From Macrocystis pyrifera (Eukaryota; Sar; Phaeophyceae; Laminariales; Laminariaceae): 64,000 bases of DNA. A model generated the notes under the pieces. It searched no databases. It was not told the DNA's origin and saw nothing but the letters and a program-made list of their open reading frames with translations. Both the position numbers and the translations under genes were made by a program. Positions within the stretch are counted from its first letter, which is position 1. Each line of letters starts with the position of its first letter. The stretch covers positions 310,001 to 374,000 of the forward strand of contig JASSKH010000041.1 in the NCBI GenBank assembly GCA_031763025.1, given 5' to 3'. Below are positions 21,360 to 33,595 of this stretch, piece by piece.

Positions 21360-22005
21360 CTTCCTACCCAGCTTCATCAGTACACCCAGTGTCCGTCCTG
21401 ATTATTATCGCAGAGAGGTCCTGATTCTGTCGTCCACAGACTGAGACAGAGGAAGACCGAAAAAAAAAAACAGTCGCAAATTCAACGGTCAAGCAAGTGA
21501 AGTGCCGGCGTACCGGGTACAAGAACACAACACAAGCAAGACTAGAACACAAGAGCAAAAATACACTACAAATAACTAAATTCTGCATTGAAACATAATA
21601 CGAATCACGCTAGGAGATCAGAGAGGATGCGAGACGGAAAGCATACATAATCAGGAAGGATAAATAGCTGCCGCACGGATGAAGCAACACGAAAGAGAAG
21701 AAGATACCGGCATACGGACGACGGAGCGGGGAAGGGAAACAAAGGGAGACAAGGCCAAAACTAAGAAGGAAGAGAGAAGGGGGAAAAAACAGAACATCGT
21801 ACTCCAGATAGTGATAGTAACATGGGTGCCCGCCTGACCTCAAAAATCGATTCGAGAACCTAGCCACACCCATTGCTGCCTCCTTCCTACTCTCGTCAAT
21901 AGCGGTGCCAAATGTCAGTATTGCCGCTGTCACGCCTCCCCCCCCCCCCCCCCCCAATAGAACAACTAAACAAGAAACAAACAAAAATCTGCTAGACTGT
22001 AAGAG
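21360..22005. other. LINE 3' flank or 3' UTR, no gene
   Basis: Follows the end of the minus-strand LINE ORF at 22006. It holds C runs at about 21938-21956 and 22082-22094 (the latter inside the LINE ORF end) and an A run at 21462. A poly-A tail on the minus strand was not found. Confidence 0.4.
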
Positions 22006-22770
22006 CTAGTTCAGCCGATATCTAGCCACCCGATCTATAATTTCGTTTCTGCATTCGAAGACAGTTGTATCGGTACGGCTGCCCCCCCCCCCCCCATCGT
22101 CCCCTCTCCCACTATCCTTGTCGCTGCTCTTGACTCCCTCAGCTGCATGGCACAGCCGGCTTCTCTGCGCCTCGTCCCTGTACCACCTCGCCATGAAACA
22201 GTTCGCCGCTTCGACGACCCCCCGGTACCACTTCCCGCTCTTCTTAGCCGCCCTCGGCCATAACACCGTCTCTATTCCGAACAGCGAAGGGGAGCTTTCC
22301 GTGGACCCCTCGGTGGCTTGAAAAACCCTAAGGTCGTCTGCTAGACATTGGACCCAGTTCTTTTCTGGTCGGCCTGGTCCTGGGTTCTTCGCACCAGCCA
22401 TCGCCCCAAACATCACCCGGCGAGTCAGCTGCTCATCGGTCGTCCGCTGTACGGCCCCCGCAAAGAGGAGGGGTCGTTTGCGGATGGTCGTCTCAACGCT
22501 CTCGCAGTGTGCCTTTTTGTATGCCTTGGCGTACAACATCAGGTGGCTAGTGCGTTGTTGGCGCTGGAAGCCAATGATCCGTAGGAGGAGTTTGTGGTGT
22601 GCCGTTCAGAGCTCAGCGAAGTGTTCCTGGTCAAGAGTCCACGTCACGCACCCGTACAGCAGGGTCTCCATCAGCTCGGCCTTTAGTATGCGCAGCTTGC
22701 CAAACGAATAATTGTCTGCAGACAAATAGTTGCGCACCTTTAGAGTTAACGGGGCATCCTCCGTATCATA
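22006..22770 (-). pseudogene. LINE ORF2, C-terminal part
   Basis: Two minus-strand frames (22606-22809 and 22006-22539) give the post-RT region: DTEDAPLTLKV, then ETLLYGCVTWTL, and RRVMFGAMAG with RPEKNWVQCLADDL, a pattern usual at the C-terminal end of APE-type LINE proteins. The ORF ends in a glycine run encoded by the C tract at 22082-22094. The frame is continuous in content with 23450-24870 across the TA-MITE. A frameshift near 22560 separates the two frames. Confidence 0.75.
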
Positions 22771-23449
22771 CAAGCTGGGCCAGCCAAAAAATGGATAAAC
22801 CATTGGCACGTCGTATCTCGTGAACCACTAAGAATCAAGACTTGAAATTTGGAGGCACTAACCCTGACACAACACTGCATGTGCAAAAACAAATACAGTA
22901 AAAAATTAAGATTAGTTTATAATTCGACTCGATCTCGACGAGATATTGGCGAAAACTCAAAAACTCCAACTTTTCGACCCAAAATTCGTAATAAAGCCGT
23001 GGTCCCCGATCAAGGCGAAAATTAGCGGAGACTATGTTGAAAATCCTACGAGAAGACCGATATTAGTTTCAGTGCCCAATTCGCCATCAAGAGATATCGC
23101 CATAACACGATTTCCATACATAAAACAAGTAATTACAATAATTTTTTGTTTTTCTGCGATGCCACGTTTAAATTTCCGAGTTTCGACCTGAAAAATTAAC
23201 CTCATATTTAAACGACATATGCAAACAAACGGAAAGCGAGACCTTTTTTTTCAGACAAGTTATGGTCGCTTTTGTATTTTTCCGGATCTTTGCATCGGTC
23301 TTATCTCTCGAACAAAAGAAAATACCTGCTTTCCATTTGTGGGTTGGTGCATGATCAACACCGTGTTCAAAAATCGCATCCAAATACTTAGTATTGAGCG
23401 GGGCGGAGACAATCAACCGAGTTGATAGCACCTTGGCTGGCCCAGCACG
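22771..23449. mobile_element. TA-target MITE, copy 2, inside the LINE
   Basis: Ends CAAGCTGGGCCAGCCA and TGGCTGGCCCAGCACG are inverted repeats. It splits LINE coding sequence between a GAGCTG and a TATGATAC. Removing the element and one TA restores the LINE frame (KPEL followed by YDTEDAPL), so the duplication is TA (22769-22770), with the other copy decayed to CA on the plus strand (23450-23451). The interior matches copies 1 and 3 and has no ORF of note. Confidence 0.82.
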
Positions 23450-24870
23450 CACAGCTCCGGCTTGAACCGTTTGTAGCATGCCCATGCGAGTCGGATCCGT
23501 CGTGCGATCTCTGGCATAATGTCCGCGCTTGCGACGACAAGACCACGCAGGTACAAGAACTGCATCGTCTGTTTACACCTCTGTTCCACTGCTTCGATGA
23601 TGAGCGGTGAGGTCTGGGGTACTTGGTTCGTGTCCGCAGCAGCATGGTCTCCGTTTTCTTTTTGGATACGATGAGGCCTGCCGCTTCGAAAACGATCACA
23701 ATGACGGTCATCATTTTCGCAAGGCCCTCCGCCGATTTCGACACAATGCCTGCATCGTCCGCGTACAGCATACCCCATACTGTCCTCCGTACACAAGTTA
23801 GTGGGTCAACCTTCACCCCGTGCTCCCCGAGGTCCTCCTCGAGGTGAACCTAGTTACTCACAATATCTCGGTCTTCACTGAAACGTACCAGCACAGCGTG
23901 ATCACAACAGCAAATAAGACATTGAACAGAAGCGGTGACAATACACATGTAATCTTGCCGCATCCCCTGAGTGACGTCAAACCATTCCGAGTGTTTGCCG
24001 TCATCCATACGCACGCGAGCTGACGTGCCTTCGTGGAACTGGCGGATAACGGTCAGCATCTTCTCTGGTACGCCGAAGCATGCGAACAACATCCACAACA
24101 GTTCTCGGTCGACGGAGTCATGTGCTTTCTGCAGATCGATGAAGCACATGTACAGGGGAACATTTCTAGCTCTTGCGACTTCTTGCAGTCGGCGCACGAC
24201 GAAGAGCATGTCGACTGTTGATCGCGCTGGGCGAAAGCCGCACTGTTCCTCGAGGAGTATCCCTTCGGCCTCGCAGTAGTTACTGAAGCGGGATGTCACC
24301 ATTTTCAGCAACACTTTGCCTGAATGGGCAACCAGCGAAATCCCTCGATAGTTGTTGTAATCAGAGCGATCCTTCTTTCTGTAAAAGACCTTAATGGTCG
24401 CATCTTTCCATTCCTGAGGGGCGTCACCCATTCTCCACGCGTTAACAAGTAAGTTGTGACAGTACCGGATGAATTCGGGGTGGTTGATTTTCAGTAACTC
24501 GGCTGGAAGAGAGTCTGGTCCCACCGCGTTAGTGTAGCTCTCCCCAGATAACCGCTGTTATGTCACCCATGGTCGGTTCATTTCCAAGCGATGGTGCCAA
24601 CGGCTGTTTTGGAAATAGGGCGCTGATGGTTGGGTCAAGCTTGGGTGATTTCGTGGTCAGGAGGGTACCAAAAAACCTGGCCCACCGTTCAAGAATGCGC
24701 ACCTTGTTATTTAATAGCGTGCCATCCTCGTCCCGGATAAACTGTTCGCCTCTCGCCTTTTGACCGTCCAACCCCACCGTGCCCTTCAAGTTTGCGTAGC
24801 AACCCCGCTGGTCGTTGTCGGCGAGGAGTCTCTCCGTTTTAGCAAGGTAGTCTTCGAGGTGAGCGTGCAG
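23450..24870 (-). pseudogene. LINE ORF2, reverse transcriptase part
   Basis: Minus-strand RT of a non-LTR retrotransposon. In order it shows a linker (HLEDYLAKTERLL, near 24870), [32 protein letters not shown], motif [14 protein letters not shown] (Asp codon at 24134-24136), QGMRQ, then [15 protein letters not shown] in another frame, motif C YADD (23754-23765) and GLIVSKKKTETM. Frameshifts near 23960 and 23880, a stop near 23850 and another shift near 23600 make it inactive. LINE RT copies element RNA by target-primed reverse transcription at nicked nuclear DNA. The clade is not determined. Confidence 0.85.
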
Positions 24871-25429
24871 TGATACAGCAGGGTACAACTCTCAGACGCT
24901 GAAAAGGGCCAGCGCTCGTTGGATCTCTGAGGCCGGCTCACCTGTTGTTTGAGAGTTCGAGAAGTGCGTCGTGCAGTAATATGATCGGGTCACGCAGAAA
25001 GTGACTCGATGCAATACGGTAGTTTCAAGCTGCCAGAGTGAACAATCAACGAAGCACCACAGACATCATGACGGGCAAGACAGGCAAGACAGGGCCCAAG
25101 GGGCTGGGGGTCGATAGGACAGGTACCACAGATCACTTGGCTTTGACCTTCTTTCTTCACTTGGTGTTTAGTAAACATCGGGTGGTCCCGGAACCTCGTT
25201 ACTGGCTCTGTACCCGAGACCGAAGGTGTTCCCACACCGGGGTTCCACCTTGCCACTATAATATCCGCCCAGAGGATGCTAACCAAAGCTTGCCCCCTGC
25301 CTATCGAATAGACCCGACGCGTGACCCTGATCAGGACAGTTGTCTCGCGCCGTATTATCCTCCCCATGGCGCTGGTCACGATAATCGCAGCGGTATGAAC
25401 CTCCTACCCTGGCGCCACCCGCTGTAACA
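24871..25429 (-). repeat. LTR-A, 3' LTR of the 9.3-kb element
   Basis: Begins TGATACAGCAGGGTAC and ends CGCTGTAACA, followed by the C-rich complement of the polypurine tract at 25430. Confidence 0.88.
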
Positions 25430-25623
25430 CCCCCCCTGCCCGATGTATAGCCATTGTCGGCACAAAGCCGGCACCCCGGTATTAGCCCGGCGACCGCGTG
25501 TGCGCTTTCCTCCTTGGACACCCCCCCAGCCCGGCGCATATGATCGTCGATGCCCAGCGAGCATTACGACATCGGACCGCTACAGCGCGTGCGCCTTCCA
25601 CCTCGGCACCTCGCTGCAGGCTC

Positions 25624-25980
25624 GATGTTGCAGCTCCTCTCCTTTCCACGGTGTTGCCCTCAGATGGTGGTAAGAAGAGCGGCGGTCCCGACCTTCGTCC
25701 AGACGTTCTTCAGCATTCCTCTTCCATCCATCTCCGTCGGCCCGATGTTGCAGCGCCCCTCCTTTCCGTGGTGTTGTCCTTGAACGGTGGTAAGAAGAGC
25801 GGTGGTCCTGACCTTTGTCCAGACGTTCTTCAGCATTCCTCCTCCGTCCATCGCCGTCTGCCCGATGTTGCAGCGCCTCTTGTTCCCGCGGTGCTGACCT
25901 CGGACGGTGTTGAGAAGAGCGACGGACCTGACCGTCGTATATTCTTCACCACTTGCAACTGCCAGCGCCGCATCTGTATA
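25624..25980 (-). repeat. three-unit 120-bp tandem repeat, open on both strands
   Basis: Units start at 25624, 25744 and 25864. Because 120 is a multiple of three, an ORF stays open across the array on the plus strand (25498-26049, units PDVAAPLLS...DGGKKSGGPDL) and on the minus strand (25660-26214, units CNIGPT.MDG.GMLKNVWTKV). Equivalent arrays are at 2501 and 39175. Confidence 0.85.
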
Positions 25981-26214
25981 ATACGCTCGGAGCGTGTACT
26001 CACCTGCGAAAAATATGTTTTCTTCCTGCCTCACCTGGATCTGAGGTAGGGGTCCCTCTCGAAGGCCTACGTCTGCACTTTGACAATAACTTACACGGGT
26101 ACCCTTTCGGCCAGACATAGATCCCACTGTAAGCGTTCTACCACACGACCTCACCTTTAACTGAGACTTCAGAGAGTTCTGCCAGTCCTTCGTCGTATGG
26201 CTATACGTGTTCAC
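25660..26214 (-). CDS. possible repeat-bearing ORF of the LTR-A family
   Basis: 184 codons in the sense direction of the element, near its 3' end, ending in about three 40-residue units built on MDGGGMLKNVWTKVRTAALLTTVQGQH. Parallel minus-strand ORFs exist in the copies at 2639-2920 and 39121-39420. No family is recognised. The antisense frame over the same bases is equally open and ends with a Cys-rich stretch (TTCNCQRRIC...LTCEK), so either or neither may be translated. Confidence 0.3.
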   Translation of the reverse strand: MNTYSHTTKDWQNSLKSQLKVRSCGRTLTVGSMSGRKGTRVSYCQSADVGLREGPLPQIQVRQEENIFFAGEYTLRAYYTDAALAVASGEEYTTVRSVALLNTVRGQHRGNKRRCNIGQTAMDGGGMLKNVWTKVRTTALLTTVQGQHHGKEGRCNIGPTEMDGRGMLKNVWTKVGTAALLTTI

Positions 26215-27108
26215 ACTACCGACACTGCGTGTCCACTTCGCCCCTCTCTCTATATATATGCGCGCTTGACTGTCTAGCCTGCTATATATACCGTTTCACC
26301 GATTGGTATTCAAATATACCCACGTACTGTACTGTGTCGATGTGGCAAAACTTCATTTACCCTTGCCAGACGTTCCTCACTGTACCTTCCTTCAACACGG
26401 CGTAAGTTAGAATCCATCTGCCACTCTGAAGTTTGTCCAGATGTCTCTATTACGGGAGACCATAGTAAATAGGGCCAAACATTGAATATATAGGTTTTTG
26501 TGTGTTCCGTAGGTATTATTTACTGTGGTTCCCCGTAATAGTCTCTTGTTTTGATATATTGGCGAACTAAAAACAACAGCTGTGAGAGATCGAGGATTTC
26601 GTCGAAACTCATCTTGGCACCTTACACGCTAGTCCTTAATAAGCTGTGTGTGATACTTCGATCGCGGGTAATACGGGTTTTAAATGATACACGCCTTTCT
26701 TATGGCGATGATATCAAACTTCTCTGTGTTGACAGGCACTCCTTGCGAATGTGGAGGTCGTTTGATGCATAGGTTCATCACGGGCTGTAGGAAGTTGTCA
26801 TGAGTCCTCTTTATACTCAGGCCTCGTCCTATCGTCTGGAGTTCTGCTTCGTATACTTTGCGTGCTTGGCACTAAGTTATTACTTGATCCGAGTAAGTCA
26901 TTTTAAGGTACTGGCGCTAACCTACTTCGCGTGCTTCGAGTTACTGGCACTAGCTAAAGTTATTATTCGATTCCGAGTGACTATAAGTTGTTTGAAGTTG
27001 CTGACGTTTACGCCACTTCGACTTACTGGCACTAGCCAAGGTTAAGATTTGATTCCAAGTAAGTCGTCTGAGGCTACTGACGTTTACGTCACCCCCCCCC
27101 CCTATTAT
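26050..27108 (-). repeat. internal LTR-A sequence, non-coding
   Basis: Colinear with 2890-3800 and 39440-40340. It ends in degenerate TGACGTTTACG repeats before a C run. No gene is seen. Confidence 0.65.
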
Positions 27109-27618
27109 ATGCCTGGTATATAAGGGTTGGCGTCGGTTGGCGACGACGCTGTAAAACACGCCTCTCGCTGCGTGAGATAGACAACCAGGGTACCGTTTTT
27201 TTTTTTTTTTTTTTGGCGGTTACCACGGTTGGCGGTCAAGTTAGATCATTTTTGTGCGTGGAGAACCTATCTCCGCACAAGTGGGATGATCGTATCACGT
27301 AGTGTGTATATGGTGAGGCACCCGCGAAGCAGTTAAACACTAAACCCATTGCTGTCTCTGGGAGTGGCCACACCAGAAATTAAATCAATTCATTGATGCT
27401 GTCATCCATATGCAAGACAATCCGCCTCTAAAGCGGTTCTTAGTAGGATGCAGCTCACCCTTCATGCGACTCGCTCAACACCTCACGGCGCTTCGCGCTT
27501 GGTGCAAGCAATGTCTGCTTGGTCGGTGAAAACCCGACGTGCTCCGTCTCGGCATTGTAGGGATGCAAGAGTCTATGGTCATACGACTACGGCCATGCAT
27601 GATAATGAGTACACCCCG
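27109..27618. mobile_element. probable insertion within the LTR-A internal region
   Basis: The E1 copy reads continuously from the C run to CAGCACGA (about 3799-3810). Here about 510 bp separate these, from 27109 to 27618. It contains a 20-base T run (27196-27215), and 27530-27620 resembles 45290-45400. Terminal structure is not clear because both edges lie in C runs. Confidence 0.45.
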
Positions 27619-27779
27619 CCCCTTCCCCCCCAGCACGAACACTATCTATTGGTGCGACTTTTTCGTGCTGAAATCAATCATGAGTCTTCAAACGACACTC
27701 ATCCACAACCACTTCCAGGTCGTACCCCTCGCGTAACGATTTTTGTGGACGTAGTTGCAGAAAGGTTGTGACAAACACC

Positions 27780-30700
27780 CCCCCAGAACGGAAACGGCCT
27801 ACCGCCTACTGACATTCCAATCACACCTCTCGATTCGTTCTTTCATCTCTCGGTCAGTATACTTGGAGCGTCAAATAGCAAGGTATCCTGTTATTAATAG
27901 GTCACGCAGATCAAACCAAAGCTCATCACGTTCCATCTAGGTCAAGGGTCTCTCAAATGTGTACCTGTGCGTTGTGTAGCGACTTGCACGTGCACTTGTT
28001 CCTTCCTACATGTGGCTATTCACAAACATTCTGATACCTGGCATACGACTTCTCATGTATCTCCTGTGCGCCTGACGTCGGGTAGCAATATATTAACTGA
28101 ATCTGTGAAAACAATCCCAAAGCCTAGGTGTAATCACGAACACGTACAGCAAAACACTGGCCTTCTAATGTACCTCCTGTGCGCCTGACGTCGAGTAGCT
28201 AACTGAATCTGTGTGAACAATCCCAACGCCCAAGTATTATCGCGAACACGTACAGCAAAACACTGATGGTCTGTGTCCCACTGATATTGGGTTAAGGAGC
28301 CTGGTCGGTCGTAATGGGTGCTTAGCCGTATCGAGCTATCTCTTTCTCGTAGCAGGGGTTCTGTGTCGACTTGCCTCTTATTCGACTGTCACTATTATTG
28401 TGTCATCGTTGCGATCAGAGATAGTCACCTGGATTCCAGCATTATGATCACAATATGTTTCTCGGCATTCGGTGCCACGCAATTTAGTGTCTCTACCAGC
28501 ATTCCTCTCTGATCAGGCGGATGACCCGCTACTCGGATACGGACAACAAAAACAGTGATGCGTGGTACGCTCCATACCTGCACGTTCGCAAACTCACGCG
28601 CCGTTGGCATTTTGTTGTTGACATTCAGGGAACCTCTAGTTTGGGCATTGGGCACATGTGGTCTTTATGGTTGCCCTTCCATTACGCGAACGAAACACTT
28701 GGAACTAGGGTAAAACTTAGGTATATGTACAACAGTGCAGTATTCAAAGGGCGAAGATGCCTATTCGACATTGGGAACCGTGTCAGACAAACAGCGTCAA
28801 AATCGGTTGACTTTCCGTTCACCACGTTAGTGAGTAAGGCGGCGAATGAGTATGCATCCTGGGGAGGGTTTTTCCTATTGGAAAAGCCCAGATTTTCTCT
28901 GCTCAGTTTGGTTGGCATAGTGTGTCTCGAATCCACCGCTTAGGATTCATGTATCGGTTCTGGGAGAGCAGTCGCAATTCCTGCAGGCAAAGCACTCATG
29001 ATAGGAGCCAACGCTCCGGGGTCTTTTCGGCACGATGTAACAAGCGCCTATTTTCACATCAAGGTTGATATTCTTCCCAAAGTGCTAGATCGCTCTATGC
29101 TCTATGCTGGGTGTACATACCACGCTCACACTCTGCCCTGGTTCTTGTACAGACTAATCACTACACCACGCAGCCTGCGGTCCTATCTGGTGAGCCATCG
29201 TAAGCGCTGTGCTGAATATGTAGTGTATGATTCGTACCAGTTATGTAGTTTTTCTTTCTTTGTTCTTTTCGTTTTAGCTCTAGGTTGTAAATGTAATAAC
29301 ATGGATACGTTCATGGTGTCATTCATTTGTTATTGACACGAGATGGTATATACTATATAGGATAGCTCGTTAATACCGTTTCTCTCACCTACTGGTACGG
29401 CACTATTTTGTACTTGTTTGTTTTCTCGGGATGAGATGCTTTTTAGTTACAGCCTGTTTTGTGACCACAGGCAGGATTTCAGGAGTTTGAGCTATTATTA
29501 TACTGCAGTGCGAGAACATCATACGAAATACAGTAGTACAGCAGTAGTATGTGTTTGAACACCCCACACTCTCAAAGTTACAGCGTTGGCTGCAGGCCAG
29601 ATTCGTTCTCAGACAACCCAATCACCAGGTGATACTTACGTAAGGTATGGGGCCTAACACAGCAATTGCAGTATGTTCTTCGAACCAAAACGATCTTGAA
29701 ACCGCTCGACGTCCACCAACCACGTACCTGGTAGTGTTTCTTCGTACACGTTTGGTGATTGTTCATACCTTACAGTATTATTTCGTAATTATGCATGTAC
29801 GATTCCATCCCATTTGTTATCTTCGCCCTTCGTCCTCTATCCCTCCTACGTATAACCATCGGGGGTCACAGGGCAAGCTCTTTATTCCCCTCCCAGCTGC
29901 GGTCTGTGTGTTGTATTTTAGTGCGAGAAGACTTCAGTCCTTCGTTGCGCCTACCCTCGTTAGGAGATCTCAGGAGTTCATTCCTTACTTTTTTATTGTA
30001 TACATTGCAGAAATCCCCGCCCCACCCATCGTACGATTCGAGCTCCATAGTCACCGCTAAAATCAGAAGCGATACACTAGACCACGCGGGCCTATAGATG
30101 AAAGGAATAGGCCTACCGTTATCAAAACCAACCGAACCCGTTCGGGGCACGACCCAGATCGGGTATAAGTAAATCGAATGTCGAACCCTATTAAATCTAA
30201 TCTTTTATGTTTCTGTGCTCACCTTATTTCACACAATCTACAGCAGATTATATTGCTTGAATCGAATCTTCGGCCACAAACTGACGTGTACAGCAGTAAA
30301 TATTTCATTGCTTAATTCCGCAGCGTAATGAATAGAAGTATACGGCGTATCTGTCTAGAGTAAACTGAGGCTGTGTGATACAGCTCAGTAAGATACCATA
30401 TTATAGCGTATGAATGATGAAGAGAAAACATACTTTGCAGTCAGCATGAATAACGTTCGATCGTACGTATGTAGCACCTTTTTTATGATACCTTATGCCT
30501 ACTGTATGGTGACCCCACAGATAAGCTTCGTACGAGTACGTAACTCTTACATGTGTGTCCCATACCGTTCTTTATACCAAACTACATCAGTACAACCCAG
30601 TGTCCGTTCCGATTTCTTGTAATTTGCAGACAAACCAATGAGTAAAGCAAGCGAAATGCCATCGTACAGGGAAAAGCAAGTGAAATGCCGACGCACCGGG

Positions 30701-30805
30701 TACGAGAATACCATAACAGCTATGTGACGAACATGTTAATTATTGTATACTTCTCAGTTTCAACGTAGCTTTTATGCGGTGGTTTCACCCAAATAAAACC
30801 TGCTT
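27780..30805 (-). other. LTR-A internal region without recognised genes
   Basis: Contains a local duplication with repeated CTCCTGTGCGCCTGACGTCG (28061 and 28170). 28290-28430 matches 53450-53575 in the second LTR-A copy. ORFs at 28521-28943 (140 codons) and 29647-30060 (137 codons) have no recognised motif. 30620-30805 matches 42070-42215. Confidence 0.45.
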
Positions 30806-30809
30806 GCTA

Positions 30810-31478
30810 CGAGCTGGGCTGGTCAATACTAGCTTTTTTAGTTGGTCACGCACATTCTCAGTCCCTTTTTTCGAATTTGATTGATTTTGACAGGTGCCTT
30901 ACCATAATCTTCCCGAGGAATTGGTAAGTGCACCACTTTATTTTTGTTTTTTTCGGGAGCTAAAGGCTTGTTAAACAAATGACCGAAAATTGTTTTCGAC
31001 CAAAACTGACAAAAAAAAAAACATGAAGTAGTGCAGTAGGTAATCTCTTTGTCTTGCCAGTACAAAAGGCCTGTAAAAAATCGAGATCGAAAAAAAAAAA
31101 ACCGGTGTGAGAATCGCAGATTTTGTGGATCTCATCCTAATATCTTGACTATGTATGGGATATCGTATAAAACGCTATATCTCTTGATCGAAATCGAATT
31201 AGGCGTAGTAAGGGTTCCTGTACTTGGGGCATGCCTCAAGGAATGTTCACATCGAGTACCGTCGGCATCGGTTGTCGGACTTTTAGTGTTAACATTTGAC
31301 GGAAAATGAGGCTTTCTCGAATTTCTCGAAGAAATCAAATCGGATTCCAAGATGTTTGAGGTCGGCAAATGCACTGCCGGCTCAGTAACACTGTCGCCAC
31401 ATTTGGAGACGTAAGAGTTCTTAACGATTGCCAAAGTGCAGGACAATTATGAAAGCTGGTCTCGGCTGGCCCATCTCG
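30810..31478. mobile_element. TA-target MITE, copy 4, inside R2 sequence
   Basis: Ends CGAGCTGGGCTGGTC and GGCTGGCCCATCTCG are inverted repeats of the family. An uninterrupted relative at 42205-42235 reads CTTACTATACTAGACAGCTG, while the flanks here read CTTGCTA and TACTGGTCAGCTG, so the empty site shows TA as the target (right copy now TG). The interior differs from the other copies, so it may be a distinct subfamily with the same ends. Confidence 0.75.
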
Positions 31479-31482
31479 TGTA

Positions 31483-32640
31483 CTGGTCAGCTGAACGGCT
31501 CCACAGCAGTACTTTACGCCGATAGGAAGCGGTGTGATACTTAGCTGCGGCACTACCTGTACATGTGTCGGGACAAAGGTAAATGTCTCCACTCTCGTGA
31601 AAGCAAGAGGAATGGTAGGCCCAAGGATCCAGAGAGATCTTGCCGTATGACCTACCACGAACAGTTCTATTTAATAATAGTGTAAATACCACATATACAA
31701 CGCATCCCCAGGTAGACTCAAGGGTCCCTAGGAATCTTGCCATAGGGCCTACGGTTTTAGTGATATGGATACAACGTATACGTCCTTGACATATGTGTAA
31801 AAAACATATATACTGCGAGCCACGATGGGTGCCTGCTATAGTACACTATACATGCGTCAGGGCAACGGTGACGATCTCCACCCCCCTATAATAGAATCAA
31901 GAGAGATAGGCCCAAGGGTCTCTAGGGGTCTTGCCATCCGGTCTGTTAATAATGAGTTTCAGTACAAATACTGCGAGCTACCCCCCCTGTATGCTTGTGT
32001 GTTGTATATACTACACCGTGGATCAATAACATCAACTCTGTTCGGGACATGAACAAATAAAAACTGCAGGTCCAGTATGGCTGTCTCGATTTCCGAATTA
32101 AAGCATGTATTATTGATAGTGTACGGTACTGCAGGTCGTCAGGTCTATCTTGTTTGAGCATCTTACCACCCAAATCCTGTCCTCTTTATGAGTATGTCAA
32201 CTATTTAATAACACTACGTACGGATAGTATTGTAGAGGCGGAGATACGACTTCTTTGTGTAATTCCCGAGTTGAGGCGCTTTTGCTCCCGGCGGCAGTAG
32301 ACAAGTTTTCGGAGCATGGTGGGCTCATCAGTAAGTACGTACACCTTCACACTTAGCAGCACTTGCGGCAGGCGCTCACCCAGCAAAGAAATTCAGCAAT
32401 GCTCCCTACTGTGCCCGATACCAACAGCGAGATATTCTTCAACAACAGCAGTACATGTGATATATGACAACGAAAATACTGTCAGTCGATCAGGTTGGGC
32501 TGAAAACAGAGTACACATATATTCACAGCCCACCGCAGTACTTTCCATCGTAGTCTAAATTAATACAGCAGAACCATCAGTTTACCATTAATACTCAGAT
32601 TCCATGCCTTTCCAAACACAACGGGCAACCCTCCGGACAC
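31483..32640 (+). repeat. dispersed repeat R2 inside the 9.3-kb element
   Basis: 31483-31740 resembles the 162-bp units at 42228-42680 (GATCTTGCCGTAYGACCTA). 32210-32640 matches 4540-4760 in inverse and 41600-41710 directly. Nothing coding is recognised. Confidence 0.6.
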
Positions 32641-33582
32641 AGCAGCCACACTTTCTTTTGTTTTGTGCAAGCTCATCATCGTCTAGCTGAACCTACTGTA
32701 TCTCACCCCGTGTGAACCCGTGCCCCACAAGGGCTTGCATAGCCGATCTTCATCTGCTCCTGTTTTTCTCGTCCGTATGCTTGGCCTTCAGTCCAAGCGT
32801 GCATCGGACTTTCCATTTGTTGTGCCTATTGTCATTACGTCTTGTTGGTGTCTAGCCAGAGACACAATACACAAACTGCATGTACGACGATTGATCTATT
32901 ACTACTGATGCAGTCTAAGTAAGCATCGCGGCAAGAATACTAGTCACCAAAATATACGTGGATTTCTTTAAAGTTCTATGTTTGCCAGCCGACAATGCAC
33001 AGTGTTGTCGAGAGGTTCATTGTTCTATGGGGTTACGTACGCCCAAACGGCGCAAGGCTCAACATTGTTAGTTTCCGGTATCACCTAACCAGGCAAACGT
33101 TACACGAGAACATGCGTGTATTAGTACGTGCGGCACATTTGACTTGTATCGATACCTGTCGGTTGCATTCGGTTTCGACGACAATATGTGATGAAAAGCA
33201 TGCAGTCATATATTAACGAACATGCATGTGTGTGCGATCATGAACAACGAGCGAACAGACGAGCACGAGCAACGAGTATGCCAGCATGCATTGACCAGAT
33301 AAGTATCTTCAAAGCCTTACAAAACGAACAAGCAGAACACCATTGGCAGCGTGAATACATAACAGCATATTGCAGGTATCACCATCATGCAAGGCAGGCA
33401 ACAACGAAAACATGTGGATGTATGCATATACCAAGTACCTGGTATGCAATAAAGTATTATGCAAGATCAAACTTGGGATTGTACAAAGAACACGATGACA
33501 TTATTTCACAAGTTTGCAAACACTCCAATCTCTTGCACACGTTCTGCGAACACTCCGACCTCCTGCAATGCACTTCGATCAG
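32641..33582 (-). other. LTR-A 5' internal region, non-coding
   Basis: Colinear with 54080-54890 next to the LTR at 54901 (for example GTACAAAGAACACGATGAC and TGCACTTCGATC). It is the leader side of the element in its own orientation. Confidence 0.65.
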
Positions 33583-33595
33583 CCTAGGCTCACCA
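33583..33595 (-). other. primer binding site of the 9.3-kb element
   Basis: On the minus strand TGGTGAGCCTAGG follows the LTR end directly. TGG is the complement of the CCA end of a tRNA. The other copies read TGGTGGACTCAGG (4757-4768) and TGTTGAGCCCAAGG (54887-54900). The tRNA identity is not determined. Confidence 0.6.

Noticed and set aside
24022..24279. Plus-strand ORFs across the RT region
   Set aside because: Shadows of the minus-strand LINE RT, which has motifs A and YADD.
27196..27215. 20-base T run as a SINE or LINE tail
   Set aside because: The flanking sequence does not match the SINE or LINE bodies seen here, so its origin is undetermined.
28521..28943. 140-codon ORF inside the 9.3-kb LTR element as an element gene
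   Set aside because: No motif, no equivalent in the other LTR-A copies, and it lies antisense to the element.
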